A stretch of DNA of 64,000 bases, from contig CP155565.1 in NCBI GenBank assembly GCA_039696685.1, forward strand, positions 930,001-994,000, read 5' to 3'. Below, one piece after another: positions 63,752-64,000 of the stretch. Position numbers and translations under genes: made by a program. Positions within the stretch are counted from its first letter, which is position 1. Each line of letters opens with the position of its first letter. A model generated the notes under the pieces. It was given only the letters and a program-made list of their open reading frames with translations, searched no databases and was not told where the DNA came from. The DNA is from Vibrio sp. CDRSL-10 TSBA (GTDB lineage Bacteria > Pseudomonadota > Gammaproteobacteria > Enterobacterales > Vibrionaceae).

Positions 63752-64000
63752 TCAAAGTTTGCCATTTTTTAATAATTGTGCGGCATGTCTACATGCCCGT
63801 ACCGTCAGAGCCATACCCGTTAAAGTCGTCCCCGAAATACCACTTCCAACAAAACAGGATGCGTCAGTCACACACACATTCGGAACGCCCCACACCTGAT
63901 TAGTCGAGTTCAAAACTGAGGACTCCGGCTCTGAGCCCATTCGCGCCCCTCCCGTTTCATGAATTGCCGCCCCCATTATCATCACCTTCTGAACACATAG
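63752..64000 (-). CDS. GMC-family oxidoreductase, C-terminal part
   Basis: Only the last 82 residues are in the window; the frame runs open off the right edge. AAIHETGGARMGSEPESSVL holds the first active-site His of the GMC C-terminal domain, and VPNVCVTDASCFVGSG plus TTLTGMALTVRACRHAAQLL complete the signature. GMC enzymes (choline, glucose, gluconate 2-dehydrogenase types) use FAD to oxidise alcohols or sugar acids. Which subtype cannot be told from this piece. Confidence 0.8.
   Translation of the reverse strand, partial: LCVQKVMIMGAAIHETGGARMGSEPESSVLNSTNQVWGVPNVCVTDASCFVGSGISGTTLTGMALTVRACRHAAQLLKNGKL

Overview
The window looks like a chromosomal segment of a Gram-negative gammaproteobacterium, most likely a Vibrio or close relative. 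Reasons: a ToxR-type membrane-anchored winged-helix regulator, a CSS-motif/EAL phosphodiesterase, RND pumps, signal peptides typical of a two-membrane cell, and a 128-bp ERIC/IRU-type repeat of the kind scattered in enterics and vibrios. No rRNA, tRNA, CRISPR array, integrase or transposase was seen. By eye the segments 3.8-10.5 kb and 45.6-63.9 kb are AT-richer than the rest, which suggests acquired catabolic and transport cassettes.

Layout. 0-3.7 kb: 3' end of the inorganic-carbon uptake gene dabA, then a divergent MFS/LysR pair. 3.8-10.6 kb: a DeoR-controlled catabolic operon (pdxA2, DUF1537 acid-sugar kinase, TPI-like isomerase, RpiB-like isomerase, kdgT-like permease, glpX-like bisphosphatase) that looks like a self-contained route from a four-carbon acid sugar or tetrose into central sugar phosphates. 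10.7-20.5 kb: housekeeping and accessory genes (phosphatase, a doubly truncated araC/MFS pair, CSS-EAL, AAA NTPase, deaminase, the complete AmmeMemoRadiSam trio, a BBE-type flavoenzyme). 20.8-26.3 kb: a cobalamin-riboswitch operon of a secreted, membrane-tethered CobN-type chelatase with an ExbB-like and an ExbD-like (DUF2149) protein, read here as a proton-motive-force-coupled periplasmic chelatase. 26.5-38.8 kb: ToxR-like and LysR regulators, an RND pump with adaptor, an orphan amino-acid-binding protein, an aldo-keto reductase and a MocR regulator. 39.3-47.1 kb: alanine/glycine symporter, DAO-type oxidase, aldehyde dehydrogenase, DapA-family lyase and SMP-30 lactonase, probably one amino-acid or amine catabolic locus. 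48.6-53.1 kb: a bgl-type beta-glucoside operon (BglG antiterminator, PTS EIIBCA, 6-phospho-beta-glucosidase) with two RAT/terminator switches. 53.2-63.4 kb: AEC permease/LysR, then LysR, Bcr/CflA exporter and a complete tripartite RND system. The window ends inside a GMC oxidoreductase.

Sequence quality. Twenty-four genes carry a single frameshift. In every case the intact, family-consistent frame is restored by removing one base from the triplet of a GAAAC/GTTTC pentamer, and each corrected length is a multiple of three. This is almost certainly a systematic motif-specific sequencing or assembly error rather than mass pseudogenisation, so these genes are annotated as single CDSs across the shift. 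Two lesions are not explained this way: the fused, doubly truncated araC/MFS pair near 11.97 kb, and a decayed small gene near 48.1 kb.
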